A DNA stretch of 64,000 nucleotides from JAMXLO01 sp037201625 (GCA_037201625.1 JBBCGR010000003.1:3162001-3226000), one strand, 5' to 3'; counted from the first letter of the stretch, positions 8,287 to 17,641 are shown. A program made the numbers and translations. The notes: a model not told the origin generated them from the letters alone.

Positions 8287-10473
8287 TCAGCCAGGTTCAA
8301 CGCCAGGTGCAATGCCAGGGACGACGATCGTCGTGCTCTCGGCATCGGCCGCCACCGGTGCGCGGCGAAGCTGCACGACATGATATTCGCCGCGCAGCCA
8401 CGGATCGAACTGGTCGCGGTAATGCGGCGTGTCGGGCACGCCGGAATTGCCGATGTTCTGCACGGCGTGGAAGCGGTCCGGATCCGCGAAATCCACCACG
8501 ATGCGATACTCGGCGCCGGAACTCGCGGCGTGCGGCGGCAGTTCGCCGCCCGTGTTGCGCAGCGTGTGCGAGCCGCCATCCACCTCGGCCGGTCCGACGT
8601 CGAACGCAGCGTCGCCGACAGGATGCCGCCAGTGCGCCTGGTGGATGCGCCCCCACTGCCAGGCGCCGAGGTCGCTGCCGAGCCTGTCGCGCAATCCCGC
8701 GATCGTGTGCTGCGCGACGGCGACGACATGCGGCGTGGTCCCGTCAGGGAAATACGCGATCGCGTCATCCTCCAGCAGGGCGGCGGCCAAGCCGGTCTGC
8801 TGGTGCGTCAGGTCCAGCAGGCGCTGCGGCACGTGAAGGCCCAGCACCTCGCGCTGCCACAGCGCCATGAAGGCCTCGAACAGCGTGGGCGCAATGCTCG
8901 CGAGCGAATAGCGATAGTCCCAATCAGCGAAGGCCTGGCGCAGCGTCGCGTCGCCGGTCGCGCCCAGATGGCGCAGGATGTGCGGGCACAGCCGTTCCGC
9001 CCGGCAGTTCACCACGTCATTCTGCAACCGGACATTCGCGGCCACGTCCAGCGTGGTGTGGCCGCCCAGCGCCTGGTCCAGCCGAACCCCGCGATGGCCC
9101 TGCGAGTAGGCGCCGTAGATCGGGTGGGTCCACTCGTCCGGCACGATGCGCTGGTTGGCGCTCGCGACATAGCCGCTGGGCGGGTCGTACATGTGCGGCA
9201 GGTCGTCGAACGGGATGGTGCCCTGCCATTGGTCGGCGGCGGCATTGGCATCGCGGAAGCCCGGCACCACGCGGCCGCGGATCGGGATGCGGCCGGCCAT
9301 CTGGTATCCGATGTGACCATCGGCATCGGCGTAGACGAAGTTGAAGATGGCGACTGCCCAGTCGCGCAGCGCCTCGCGGAACCCCACCCAGTCGTGCGCA
9401 CGCGATACCGCGATCGAGGCACGGATGTCGTCCATGTGCTCCATGCCGATCCAGCGCAGCGACAGCGGCGGATCGCCCGCCTCCTCGAGTGACGGCACGA
9501 GCGCGTTCACGATCGGACCGCGCACGGTGGAGCGGATGGTCAGCGCATGCGATGCCGCGCCGCGCACGGCGATGGCGACCTCGCGTCCAGTGAAGGCGCG
9601 CCATGTGTCGCCGTCGCGGTAGCGGTCCGGATCGTGCGGATCGACCTGCTCAACATAGAGATCGCGCGTCGAGGCCATGTTGTTGGTGATCGCCCACGCG
9701 ATGCGGCCGTTGCTGCCCCACCACATGCCGGGAAAGCCGGGATGGCCGGCACCGGCCGCATCATCCTCGGGTCCGTGCAGCGCATATTCGTACCAGCTAG
9801 AGGGCACCCAGAACGGCTGATGCGGATCGCCGCACAGCACCGGCTTGCCGCCGGCGGTGCGGCTGCCGTGCAGGGCCCAGTTGTTGCTGCCGGTCGCATC
9901 GTCGTTGCCGGCGGCGTGCTGCAGCACGCGGTGCTCCGAGGCCTCCGGTGTCAGGTAAAGGCCGCGAAACGATTCGGGCAGCAGACGCGCCGCCTCGGCC
10001 GCGACGATGCGGTCGATGCGGCCGTTGAGCGACCACCAGATGCCGCGCGCGATCGCCACGACGTCGCGCACCGTGAAGGGCTCGGGCATGTAGTCGAGCC
10101 GCAGGAACTCGGGCGGCAGCGCGCGGCCGAACAGTTCGATCTGGCGGTTGATGCCGGCAACGAAGGCGCTGACGGTGCGGTGCGTCGCTTCGTCCAGCGC
10201 CGCAGCCTCGCGTGCGGCGATCTGGTCGATGCCGACGGTCAGATGGGCGATGTCGCTGGCGAGATAGGCGGCGCCGAGGATCTCCGCCTGGCGGCCGAGG
10301 GCGCGGCGGCGCAGCCGGTCCATCTGCCAGAGGCGGTCCTGCGCCGATGCGACGCCGAGACCGAAGAACAGGTCCGGCGTCGCATCGGCGTAGATATGGG
10401 GGATACCAGTGCGATCGCGCAGGATCTCGACACGCCGGCCTACGGCGCCGGTGATTCGCTGCGCAACCTGCAT
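8287..10473 (-). CDS. Penicillin acylase family N-terminal nucleophile hydrolase
   Basis: A 728-residue Ntn hydrolase of the penicillin/cephalosporin/acyl-homoserine lactone acylase family. The precursor is expected to cut itself in front of Ser196 in the motif TGSNNWAL, releasing a small alpha chain (1-195, with the usual GIPHIYAD opening) and a large beta chain. Later family landmarks are GDPHQPFW and the HPGFPGMWWGSNGRIAW segment. No N-terminal signal peptide is evident, whereas most family members are periplasmic, so it may act in the cytoplasm or the start may be misread. Candidate substrates are N-acyl amides, including acyl-homoserine lactones. It is followed on the same strand by the upstream PPOX gene 20 bp away. 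Confidence 0.85.
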   Translation of the reverse strand: MQVAQRITGAVGRRVEILRDRTGIPHIYADATPDLFFGLGVASAQDRLWQMDRLRRRALGRQAEILGAAYLASDIAHLTVGIDQIAAREAAALDEATHRTVSAFVAGINRQIELFGRALPPEFLRLDYMPEPFTVRDVVAIARGIWWSLNGRIDRIVAAEAARLLPESFRGLYLTPEASEHRVLQHAAGNDDATGSNNWALHGSRTAGGKPVLCGDPHQPFWVPSSWYEYALHGPEDDAAGAGHPGFPGMWWGSNGRIAWAITNNMASTRDLYVEQVDPHDPDRYRDGDTWRAFTGREVAIAVRGAASHALTIRSTVRGPIVNALVPSLEEAGDPPLSLRWIGMEHMDDIRASIAVSRAHDWVGFREALRDWAVAIFNFVYADADGHIGYQMAGRIPIRGRVVPGFRDANAAADQWQGTIPFDDLPHMYDPPSGYVASANQRIVPDEWTHPIYGAYSQGHRGVRLDQALGGHTTLDVAANVRLQNDVVNCRAERLCPHILRHLGATGDATLRQAFADWDYRYSLASIAPTLFEAFMALWQREVLGLHVPQRLLDLTHQQTGLAAALLEDDAIAYFPDGTTPHVVAVAQHTIAGLRDRLGSDLGAWQWGRIHQAHWRHPVGDAAFDVGPAEVDGGSHTLRNTGGELPPHAASSGAEYRIVVDFADPDRFHAVQNIGNSGVPDTPHYRDQFDPWLRGEYHVVQLRRAPVAADAESTTIVVPGIAPGVEPG

Positions 10474-10493
10474 CTGGTTCCCCCTGCCATCGT

Positions 10494-10892
10494 TCAGCCC
10501 ATCGTCTGCACGGCGTTGGGCGTGATCTCGAAGGTCACGCGCACCTCGCCGGGCTTGCCGAACGGGTATTTGTCCTTGCCGAGGTACTTCTTGGCAAGCG
10601 AGTCGATATGCGCATCGGCGCCGGCTTCCGTCACCTTGGTGACCGTGCCGCGCAGTTGGATGTAGCGATACGGATTGTCGGGGTCGAGGATGGACAGCGC
10701 GACCGGCGCGCCCTCGGTCATGTTGCGCGTCTTCGTGCGCCCCTTCGCACTGTTCACGCGGACGATGCCGCCCGCATAGTCGAACCAGACCGGCGTCACC
10801 TGCGGCGTGCCGTCGGGCATCAGGGTCGCGAGGTCGGCGAACGCCTTCTTCTGCTGCAGCAGGTCGAGATATGCATCGGGAATCGTCGCCAT
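10494..10892 (-). CDS. PPOX-class flavin/F420-binding oxidoreductase
   Basis: A 132-residue split beta-barrel protein of the pyridoxamine-phosphate-oxidase-like class. The N-terminal DLATLMPDGTPQVTPVWFDY stretch, followed by RTKTRNM and a RYIQLRGTVTKV strand, is typical of the F420-dependent PPOX subgroup. That subgroup reduces or oxidises small substrates using F420 or FMN. ATG at 10892 follows AAGGAG at good spacing. The gene probably shares a transcript with the penicillin acylase downstream. Cofactor identity is not proven from sequence; two LLM-type proteins elsewhere in the window belong to families that also use FMN or F420. Confidence 0.75.
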   Translation of the reverse strand: MATIPDAYLDLLQQKKAFADLATLMPDGTPQVTPVWFDYAGGIVRVNSAKGRTKTRNMTEGAPVALSILDPDNPYRYIQLRGTVTKVTEAGADAHIDSLAKKYLGKDKYPFGKPGEVRVTFEITPNAVQTMG

Positions 10893-11379
10893 CGGTGGCT
10901 CCTTGTCACGTGCCGTTGGGTGGGAGAGTGGCGCAGCGCGCCCCGGCGGTGCAATCGGGCAGGAGGGAGACGCGATGCGGAGTCGCACGGGCGGCTGCGT
11001 GGGTGAGGGATTCAGACTAGCGGGTGATCGGTTCCTTCCAGGCGGCTAGAGGACCAGCGCTGAGCCGGCATGAGGACCTGCACCTGCCCGACAGCCGGGA
11101 CTCCTCGCCGAGGGCGGATATGTCGTGCTCCGCCTGGATTACAAGGGATTGGGGTCGTGAAGCCTGGGCTCGCGTTATGCCGGTCGTAGAGCCTACGCGG
11201 CCGCGTGCCGGCAGGTGCGGACGTGCGGCCCGCGTCACGGTGACGGCGAGTCCGTAGGTGCGACTGCATATACCGGCGCGGTGGGCGCCACGTCGGAGAC
11301 GAGGGCTGCGGCGGGCAAACTCGACGTCCGCTCCCTCCCGGCGTAGGCTGCATGAAACCCTTGGGAGGGAGTCGAGACG
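10893..11379. other. 487-bp gap with no recognisable gene
   Basis: The space between the divergent PPOX gene and the Frc-like CoA-transferase holds no reading frame that resembles a protein on either strand, no tRNA and no convincing riboswitch. It must contain both promoters. A GGGAGGG Shine-Dalgarno site near 11366 serves the CoA-transferase. The rest may be decayed coding sequence or an unrecognised RNA. Confidence 0.5.
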
Positions 11380-12609
11380 ATGCCGAGCAATGGCCCCGAG
11401 ACCTGTCTGACCGGCGTGAAGGTGCTGGATCTAACTCAATTCGAAGCCGGACCGTCCTGCACCGAGGCGCTGGCGTGGATGGGCGCCGATGTGGTGAAGG
11501 TGGAGAACCCGAAGCTGGGCGATCCCGGCCGCACCGCTGGCGGCAAGCCGGGCCAGGACGCCAACTACTTCCTGCAGTACAACGCCAACAAGCGCTCGGT
11601 CACGGTGAACCTGAAGGACCCGCGCGGCGTCGAACTGGTGAAGGAGATGGCGAAGCACGCCGACATCTTCTGTGAGAACTTCGCCCCCGGCGCGATCGAG
11701 CGACTCGGTCTCGGCCCCGACGTGATCCGCGCCATCAATCCCGGCATCATCTATTGCCAGACCAAGGGTTTCGGTGCCGGCAGCCCGTTCGAGAAGAGTC
11801 TCGCCTTCGATATGATTGCGCAGGCGGCCGGCGGGCTGATGAGCATCACCGGTGAGGAGGACGGCCCGCCCTGCAAGCCCGGCTCCACCATCGGCGACAC
11901 CGGCACCGGCATGCTGATGGCGATCACCATACTGGGCGCCTATGTCCGCCGCATGCGGACCGGCCAGGGCGAGCATCTGCAACTCGCGATGCAGGACGCG
12001 ATCCTGCACTACATCCGCAACGCCTTCACCTTCATGGAGCGCACCGGCAAGCCGGCACCGCGCGCGGGATCGAAGACGGTGGGCGGTGGCAATCCGCCGA
12101 TCGGCGTGTATCCCTGCAAGGGCGGCGGGCCGAACGACTACGTCTACATCTATTGCAGCCGTGCCAATCCCGAGCATTGGAACCGCCTGCTGAAGGTGAT
12201 GGGCCGCGAGGACCTCATGGGCGATCCGATGTACGACACGCCGGAGGCGCGCACCGACCATCGCGAAGAGGTCGATGCGATCGTCGCCAACTGGACGCGC
12301 CAGCACGACAAGCACGAAGCGATGCGGCTGGTCAGTGCCGCCACCATTCCGTCCGGTGCGGTGATGGACACGATGGAGCTTTCCAACGACAAGAGCTTCG
12401 AGGCGCGCGGCATCCGCCAGGTGATGCACCACTCGCAGGTCGGCGACTACACCATGAGCGGTTGGCCGGTACGGTTCTCCGGCGCGACGCCGCCGATCAA
12501 GCCGGCGCCGCTGCTCGGTCAGCACAATGCGGAAGTGCTGGCGGACTGGCTGGGTATGGACGGCGACAAGATCGGCGGCCTGAAGAAGGAAGCCGTGATC
12601 GGCGGCTGA
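11380..12609 (+). CDS. CaiB/BaiF CoA-transferase, formyl-CoA transferase-like
   Basis: A 409-residue family III CoA-transferase. The opening LDLTQFEAGPSCTEALAW and NANKRSVTVNLKDPRG are close to the corresponding parts of formyl-CoA:oxalate CoA-transferase (Frc). The catalytic aspartate is Asp144 in LAFDMIAQAAGG. The GAGSPFEKS and GDTGTGM segments also follow the Frc pattern, but the flexible tetraglycine loop is reduced (VGGGNPP). Together with the Oxc/HACL-like enzyme at 1.8-3.5 kb it could form an oxalate or formyl-CoA couple, though the two are not in one operon. It heads a plus-strand run with enoyl-CoA hydratase and cupin genes. Confidence 0.85.
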   Translation: MPSNGPETCLTGVKVLDLTQFEAGPSCTEALAWMGADVVKVENPKLGDPGRTAGGKPGQDANYFLQYNANKRSVTVNLKDPRGVELVKEMAKHADIFCENFAPGAIERLGLGPDVIRAINPGIIYCQTKGFGAGSPFEKSLAFDMIAQAAGGLMSITGEEDGPPCKPGSTIGDTGTGMLMAITILGAYVRRMRTGQGEHLQLAMQDAILHYIRNAFTFMERTGKPAPRAGSKTVGGGNPPIGVYPCKGGGPNDYVYIYCSRANPEHWNRLLKVMGREDLMGDPMYDTPEARTDHREEVDAIVANWTRQHDKHEAMRLVSAATIPSGAVMDTMELSNDKSFEARGIRQVMHHSQVGDYTMSGWPVRFSGATPPIKPAPLLGQHNAEVLADWLGMDGDKIGGLKKEAVIGG

Positions 12610-12628
12610 TATCGCACCCGGCGGTCGC

Positions 12629-12688
12629 GTGATCCTCGTGCAGGCGGGGACGCATCGGCCGCCGGGTCCCTGCTTGCGCGGGGATGAC
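12629..12688. repeat. REP-like imperfect inverted repeat
   Basis: A left arm (gtgatcctcgtgcaggcgg...) and a right arm (...gcttgcgcggggatgac) are imperfect reverse complements around a short loop. The right arm matches the widespread alphaproteobacterial intergenic motif gtcatccccgcgcaagcagg. It lies just before the enoyl-CoA hydratase gene and argues against the ATG at 12684, which falls inside it. Confidence 0.55.
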
Positions 12689-12701
12689 GGAAGTGGGGAA
12701 C

Positions 12702-13478
12702 ATGGCACACCAATACTGCATCGTGCAGGACGAAGGCCGCGTCCGCATCGTGACGCTCAACCGGCCCGAGGTGCTGAACGCGCTGCACGCCGATGCGAAT
12801 GACGAACTCGCAACCGTGTGGGACGAGTTCGCCGCGCGCGACGATCTGTGGGTGGGCATCATCACCGGTGCCGGGGAGCGCGCGTTCTCGGCCGGCAACG
12901 ACCTGAAGGTGCAGGCGGCCGGCCGCCGCCGTCCCAACGGGCCGAACGGCTTCGCCGGCATCACCCATCGCTTCAATCTCGACAAGCCGGTGATCGCCGC
13001 GGTGAACGGCTGGGCGATGGGCGGCGGGTTCGAGACGGCGCTGGCCTGCGACATCATCATCGCCGCGGAGAACGCGCTGTTCGCATTGCCTGAGCCGCGC
13101 GTCGGGCTGATTGCCGGCGGCGGCGGCGTGCATCGGCTGCCGCGGATGATCCCGCGCAAGAAGGCGATGGGCATGATCCTGACCGGCCGCCGCGTGACCG
13201 CGAAGGAAGGCTTCGAACTGGGCTTCGTCACAGAGGTGGTGCCGCAGGGCCAGGCGCTGGAGGCGGCGAAGAAATGGGCCGCGCAGATCCTCGAGTGCTC
13301 GCCCAAGGCAGTGCGCGCGTCGAAGCAGGCGGTGTATCGCGGCCTGGACGAGCCGTCGCTGGAGCAGGCGATGCGCACGGTGTATCCGGCGCAGCAGGAG
13401 AATATCGAAAGCCAGGACTACATCGAAGGCCCCAAGGCGTTTGCCGAGAAGCGCAGGCCCGACTGGCAGAACAAATAG
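12702..13478 (+). CDS. Enoyl-CoA hydratase/isomerase (crotonase fold)
   Basis: A 258-residue crotonase. The oxyanion-hole segments are FSAGNDLK and the GWAMGGGFETALACD loop. Both acidic catalytic positions of true hydratases are present: Glu in GGGFETAL and Glu in FALPEPRVGL. It would add water to, or isomerise, a 2-enoyl-CoA in the cytoplasm. The start at 12702 is preferred over 12684 because GTGGGG lies just upstream and the earlier ATG is inside a repeat element. It follows the Frc-like CoA-transferase and precedes a cupin, with 9 nt to the cupin start. Confidence 0.9.
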   Translation: MAHQYCIVQDEGRVRIVTLNRPEVLNALHADANDELATVWDEFAARDDLWVGIITGAGERAFSAGNDLKVQAAGRRRPNGPNGFAGITHRFNLDKPVIAAVNGWAMGGGFETALACDIIIAAENALFALPEPRVGLIAGGGGVHRLPRMIPRKKAMGMILTGRRVTAKEGFELGFVTEVVPQGQALEAAKKWAAQILECSPKAVRASKQAVYRGLDEPSLEQAMRTVYPAQQENIESQDYIEGPKAFAEKRRPDWQNK

Positions 13479-13487
13479 GAGGACGCG

Positions 13488-13838
13488 ATGCGGATCCACA
13501 ATCTGTACTGCGACGCCAACGGCGAATCGCACTGGCGCGACATCGACGTGGAATGGATCGAGGAACGCAACTTCTCCAAGCTGTCCGCGCGCCTGCCCGC
13601 CACCGGCATCATCTTCCGCGAGACGGCGGGGGATTACGACCTGTCCTGGCATCCCGCGCCGCGGCGGCAATACATCATCAACCTCGACGGCGGCGTGCAG
13701 ATCACCGCCAGCGACGGTGAGGCGCGGGTGATCAAGGCGGGCGAGGTCGTGCTGGTGGAGGACATCACTGGCAAGGGCCACCTGTCGAAGTCGGTCGGCG
13801 GCCAGATGCGGCGCTCCATCTTCGTGCCCATCGAGTAA
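13488..13838 (+). CDS. Small cupin-domain protein
   Basis: A 116-residue single-domain cupin. The two beta-barrel motifs are recognisable as WHPAPRRQYIINLDGGVQI and KAGEVVLVEDITGKGHLSK. The second holds one histidine of the expected metal site, while the first has His only in WHP, so metal binding is uncertain. AGGAGG precedes the ATG. It is probably translated with the enoyl-CoA hydratase from one mRNA. Cupins of this size serve as small isomerases, dioxygenases or ligand sensors; no specific activity can be assigned. Confidence 0.75.
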   Translation: MRIHNLYCDANGESHWRDIDVEWIEERNFSKLSARLPATGIIFRETAGDYDLSWHPAPRRQYIINLDGGVQITASDGEARVIKAGEVVLVEDITGKGHLSKSVGGQMRRSIFVPIE

Positions 13839-14023
13839 CGCGCGCGCCGCCGCCATCGTCACATGCGGCGGCCGCCGGCTATTCAGGCAGGCGTCCGCCG
13901 TAACAACACATCACAAAATAATACCCGGACCTGCCGTAGACTCGTTCGATAACGGCACCGAACTGAATCCTGTCATGGCATCGCGCGACGCTGTATCGTC
14001 GTGCGGTCTGGCGGGAGGGCGCG

Positions 14024-17000
14024 ATGCCGAGCAATACCATAATCAGCACGAATGCCGGCGTCACTCTGACCGGGGCAGGATATTACAGTCCTGTGACGGT
14101 GAATGCCGGTGCGATCGTCACGGGACCGACCTCCGGCATTGACGCGAGCCTGGCCTGGTCGATCCTGAACCTCGGTTCGGTCACCGGCACCACCGCGTCC
14201 GGCATCCGGCTTCAGCAGGGCGGCACCGTCGTCAACGGCACGAGCGGCGGGACCGTCTCGGCCGCCGCCATCGATGGTGCTTCCTCCGGTATCTATGTGT
14301 CCGGTGCCGCGGGCGACATGGCCAACTACGGCACCATCTCGGCGGCGTCGGGCATTGCCGTCATCCTCGGTGCCGGAGGCAGCCTGGTCAACGGCGCATC
14401 GGGCGCCACCGCGGCACTGATCACCGGTTTCAGCGGCGTGTTCGCCGCCACCGCGGCCGCGACGGTCACCAACGACGGCACGATCAGCGGCACCGGTTCC
14501 AACGGCGTGGTGCTGACGGGTGGCGGCAGTGTCACCAATGGAGCGGCCGGCCCGACCACCTCCACCGCGCTGATCGCCGGAGCGCTGTACGGCGTTTATA
14601 TCAAGGGCGGCGCCGGCACGCTGACCAACTACGGCACGGTCACCGGCGCCGCCAACTACGGCGTGCGCATCGATGGCGGCGGCACGCTGGTGAACGGCAT
14701 CGCCGGTGCCAACGTCGCGCTGATCTCCGGGCAGGGCGGCGTGCAGGCTTCCGGCAACACCCTCGCCGTCGTCAATTACGGGTCGATCAGCGCCGACAAC
14801 GCAGGCGTTGCGCTGAACGACGGTGGCAGCGTCGACAATGCGCAGGCCGATGCGGTGATCTCCGCCGGCAATGGTGGCGTCGACATCTTCGGCGGCGGCA
14901 CGGTGCGCAACCTGGGCACCATCACCGGCCTGGCATTGCACGGCGTCTACCTGTTCGACGGCGGTATCGTCACCAACGGCGCGAGCGCTGCGACGATCGC
15001 CGCAGCGTTGATCAGCGGTGGCTATTACGGCATCCGCATCGGCTTCAACGGCAACGGCGGTACCGGCACGATAACGAATTTCGGCACCGTCCACGGCACC
15101 GGCAACCACGCGCTACCCGGCTACGCCGCTGTGGTCATCGACGGCCCCGGTGGCTCGGTCGCCAATAGCGGCATCATCCAGGCGGACGCGGAGGATTCCT
15201 TCGACCGCGCCATCCGCCTCAACTCCGGCGGCAGCGTCAGCAACGCCGCACTCGGCAGCATCATCGGCGACGGTGCGGGCGTGGATATCCGCGGCACAGC
15301 GGGATCGGTCGGCAATGCAGGATCGATCAGCGCCCTCAATGCAAATGGTGGCGTCGGCATCTACCTGACGGCGGGCGGAGCGGTCGACAATACCGATACG
15401 GCAGCTTCCATTCGCGGCGCCGCGATCGGCGTGGACATCGCGGGCGACGCCGGGACGGTCGGCAATCTCGGCACCATCATTGGGCTCGCTCCGCTGGATG
15501 GCGGCATGACGAGTTCCAAGGGCGTGCAACTCCGGCAGGGCGGTACCGTCGTCAACGGCCAGTCCGGCAGCACCGCAGGACAGATCTACGGCTACTCGGC
15601 TGGGGTCTACGTCTATGGGCCGACCAGCGGCGGCACCAGCCTCGGCGCCGGCACCGTCACCAATTTCGGCACGATCATCGGACGCAGCCTGTTCGGTATC
15701 GACCTGCGCGACGGCGGCACGGTGACCAACGGCGCCAGTGGTGCAGCGTCGGCCTACGTCTACGGCGCGTCCTATGGTGTTGCGATCGATTTCGTCAACG
15801 CCGCAGCCGCACCGAACGTGACCGGGACCGTGACCAATTTCGGCACCATCAGCGGCGGTGCAACCGGCGTCGGTGTGGCCGTGCAGAGTGGCGGCGTCGT
15901 GCGCAACGAGGCAGGTGCCACGATCGTCGGTGGCTATGGCGTGACGGGGATCGGACCGGGCGGTGTCGGCCTGACCGTTGTGAATGCCGGCACGATCATC
16001 GGCAGCGGCCCCGGGAACTTCGCGGTCTGGCTGCAGACGCCGAACAACCAGGTGGTCGTCGCACCCGGCGCCGTATTCGACGGGCAGGTTGTCGCCGGCG
16101 GCAATGCCACGCTGCAACTGGCCTCCGCTGCTGCGATCGGAACGATCAGCGGGATCGGCGGCGGTGCGTTCGTCAACTTCGGCACGTTCACCGTCGACTC
16201 CGGCGCACACTGGCTGCTCGCCGGCAGCAACAGCGTGGACCCCGGCGCGCCGATCACGATTGGCGATGACGCGGACCTGCAGGTGACGGGCACGCTGACC
16301 GGTGCGGCCAGCGTTGCGCTGGGCGGTGGCACGATCGCGTTTGCCGGGCTGGTCGATGCGGGCGACCAGTTCGACTTCGCCGGGACCGCCGGCGCCCTGC
16401 CGAGCCTCCTGTCGCTGGGCGACACCGATGGCACCGGCTTCGACAATCCGATCACCAGCCTGGGCGCGCTGGACACGATCACGGTGGACGATGTGACGTT
16501 CGCCGCAGGGAGCACGCCGGTGGTCAACGGCAGCACGGTATCCGTGTCGCTGGCCGGCGGCGGCACGTTCAGCTTCACCAACGTCGCGTTCGAGGACGGC
16601 ACGCCCGATCCGCTGGTGGTGACCGACCATTCCATTATCGACATGGCCTGCTTCGCCGCGGGCACCGCGATCCTGACCGAGCACGGCGAAGTACCGGTGG
16701 AGGCGCTGCGGCCCGGCGACCAGGTGGTCACACTGACCGGAGCGACGCGTCCGGTGCACTGGATCGGCCATCGCCGTCTCGACCTGACGCGGCACCCGGA
16801 CCCGCGCCGCGCGCAGCCGATCCGCATCCGGCATGATGCCTTCGCCGATGGCATGCCGTGCCGCGACCTGCTGGTCTCGCCCGACCATGCTCTGTTCCTC
16901 GATGGCGTGCTGGTGCCGGCGCGCCTGCTGCTCAACGGCAGCACCATCGTGCAGGCGACCGAATGCCGGTCCGTGCAGTACTTCCATGTCGAACTCGACT

Positions 17001-17641
17001 CGCACGACATCCTGTTCGCCGACGGCATGGCGGCGGAGAGCTACCTCGACACCGGCAATCGCGGGATGTTCGAGAATGCCGATCAGCCGCTGATCCTGCA
17101 TCCCGACTTGCTGGCGGAGGATGCGCAGCGCCGTCGCGAGGCGCGAAGCTGCGTGTCGCTGGTGGGCGACACGGCGCGCGCCGAAGCGCTGTGGCGTCAG
17201 CTTGCCGAGCGTGCCGCGGCGCTGGGGGAGCCCATCATAACGCCTGCCACCACCGGCGATCCGGCCCCGTATGTGCTGGCGGGGCAGGCGCGGCTGGCGC
17301 CGATCAGCACCGGCGATGGCTGCTACCGCTTCGCCGTGGCGGGTCACGCCGGCCGCATCCGGCTGGTGTCGCGCGCCAGCGCACCATGCGACGTGGCTCC
17401 CTGGGTCGAGGACCGGCGCCTGCTGGGCATCATGCTGCGGCGGCTGGTGCTGCATCTTGGCAAGCGGCGGGAGGCGATCGCGCTCGACGATCCGATGCTG
17501 GCTGACGGCTGGTGGCCGGTGGAAGGCGGTGACGGCGACGCATGGCGATGGAGTCGCGGCGACGCAACGCTCATGCTGCCGGACGATGCCACTCTGCTGG
17601 AGGTCCATGTCGGCAACGGAGTGACCTACCTCGCGGCGTAG
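14024..17641 (+). CDS. Large beta-repeat protein with C-terminal Hint (self-processing) domain
   Basis: A 1205-residue protein. Residues 1 to about 690 are degenerate repeats of roughly 40-50 residues rich in G, T, V, N and S, with recurrent words VTNFGTI, GGTVVNG and ISG, as in the parallel beta-helix stalks of secreted adhesins. A linker region follows. From Cys876 a Hint module starts (CFAAGTAILTEHGEVPVEALRPGDQVVT) and continues through VSPDHALFLDG to HVELDSHDILFADGMAAESYLDTGNR, the Hint_2 type common in Acetobacteraceae. A 190-residue tail of unknown fold ends the protein. There is no Sec signal and no autotransporter barrel, so the export route is unclear; type I secretion would fit. The Hint part may cut or anchor the stalk. 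It is a single gene. Confidence 0.85.
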   Translation: MPSNTIISTNAGVTLTGAGYYSPVTVNAGAIVTGPTSGIDASLAWSILNLGSVTGTTASGIRLQQGGTVVNGTSGGTVSAAAIDGASSGIYVSGAAGDMANYGTISAASGIAVILGAGGSLVNGASGATAALITGFSGVFAATAAATVTNDGTISGTGSNGVVLTGGGSVTNGAAGPTTSTALIAGALYGVYIKGGAGTLTNYGTVTGAANYGVRIDGGGTLVNGIAGANVALISGQGGVQASGNTLAVVNYGSISADNAGVALNDGGSVDNAQADAVISAGNGGVDIFGGGTVRNLGTITGLALHGVYLFDGGIVTNGASAATIAAALISGGYYGIRIGFNGNGGTGTITNFGTVHGTGNHALPGYAAVVIDGPGGSVANSGIIQADAEDSFDRAIRLNSGGSVSNAALGSIIGDGAGVDIRGTAGSVGNAGSISALNANGGVGIYLTAGGAVDNTDTAASIRGAAIGVDIAGDAGTVGNLGTIIGLAPLDGGMTSSKGVQLRQGGTVVNGQSGSTAGQIYGYSAGVYVYGPTSGGTSLGAGTVTNFGTIIGRSLFGIDLRDGGTVTNGASGAASAYVYGASYGVAIDFVNAAAAPNVTGTVTNFGTISGGATGVGVAVQSGGVVRNEAGATIVGGYGVTGIGPGGVGLTVVNAGTIIGSGPGNFAVWLQTPNNQVVVAPGAVFDGQVVAGGNATLQLASAAAIGTISGIGGGAFVNFGTFTVDSGAHWLLAGSNSVDPGAPITIGDDADLQVTGTLTGAASVALGGGTIAFAGLVDAGDQFDFAGTAGALPSLLSLGDTDGTGFDNPITSLGALDTITVDDVTFAAGSTPVVNGSTVSVSLAGGGTFSFTNVAFEDGTPDPLVVTDHSIIDMACFAAGTAILTEHGEVPVEALRPGDQVVTLTGATRPVHWIGHRRLDLTRHPDPRRAQPIRIRHDAFADGMPCRDLLVSPDHALFLDGVLVPARLLLNGSTIVQATECRSVQYFHVELDSHDILFADGMAAESYLDTGNRGMFENADQPLILHPDLLAEDAQRRREARSCVSLVGDTARAEALWRQLAERAAALGEPIITPATTGDPAPYVLAGQARLAPISTGDGCYRFAVAGHAGRIRLVSRASAPCDVAPWVEDRRLLGIMLRRLVLHLGKRREAIALDDPMLADGWWPVEGGDGDAWRWSRGDATLMLPDDATLLEVHVGNGVTYLAA

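Noticed and set aside
14024..16100. Possible autotransporter or DNA-level tandem repeat
   Set aside because: No beta-barrel is present at the C-terminus, and the repeats are diverged at DNA level, so it is a protein repeat only.
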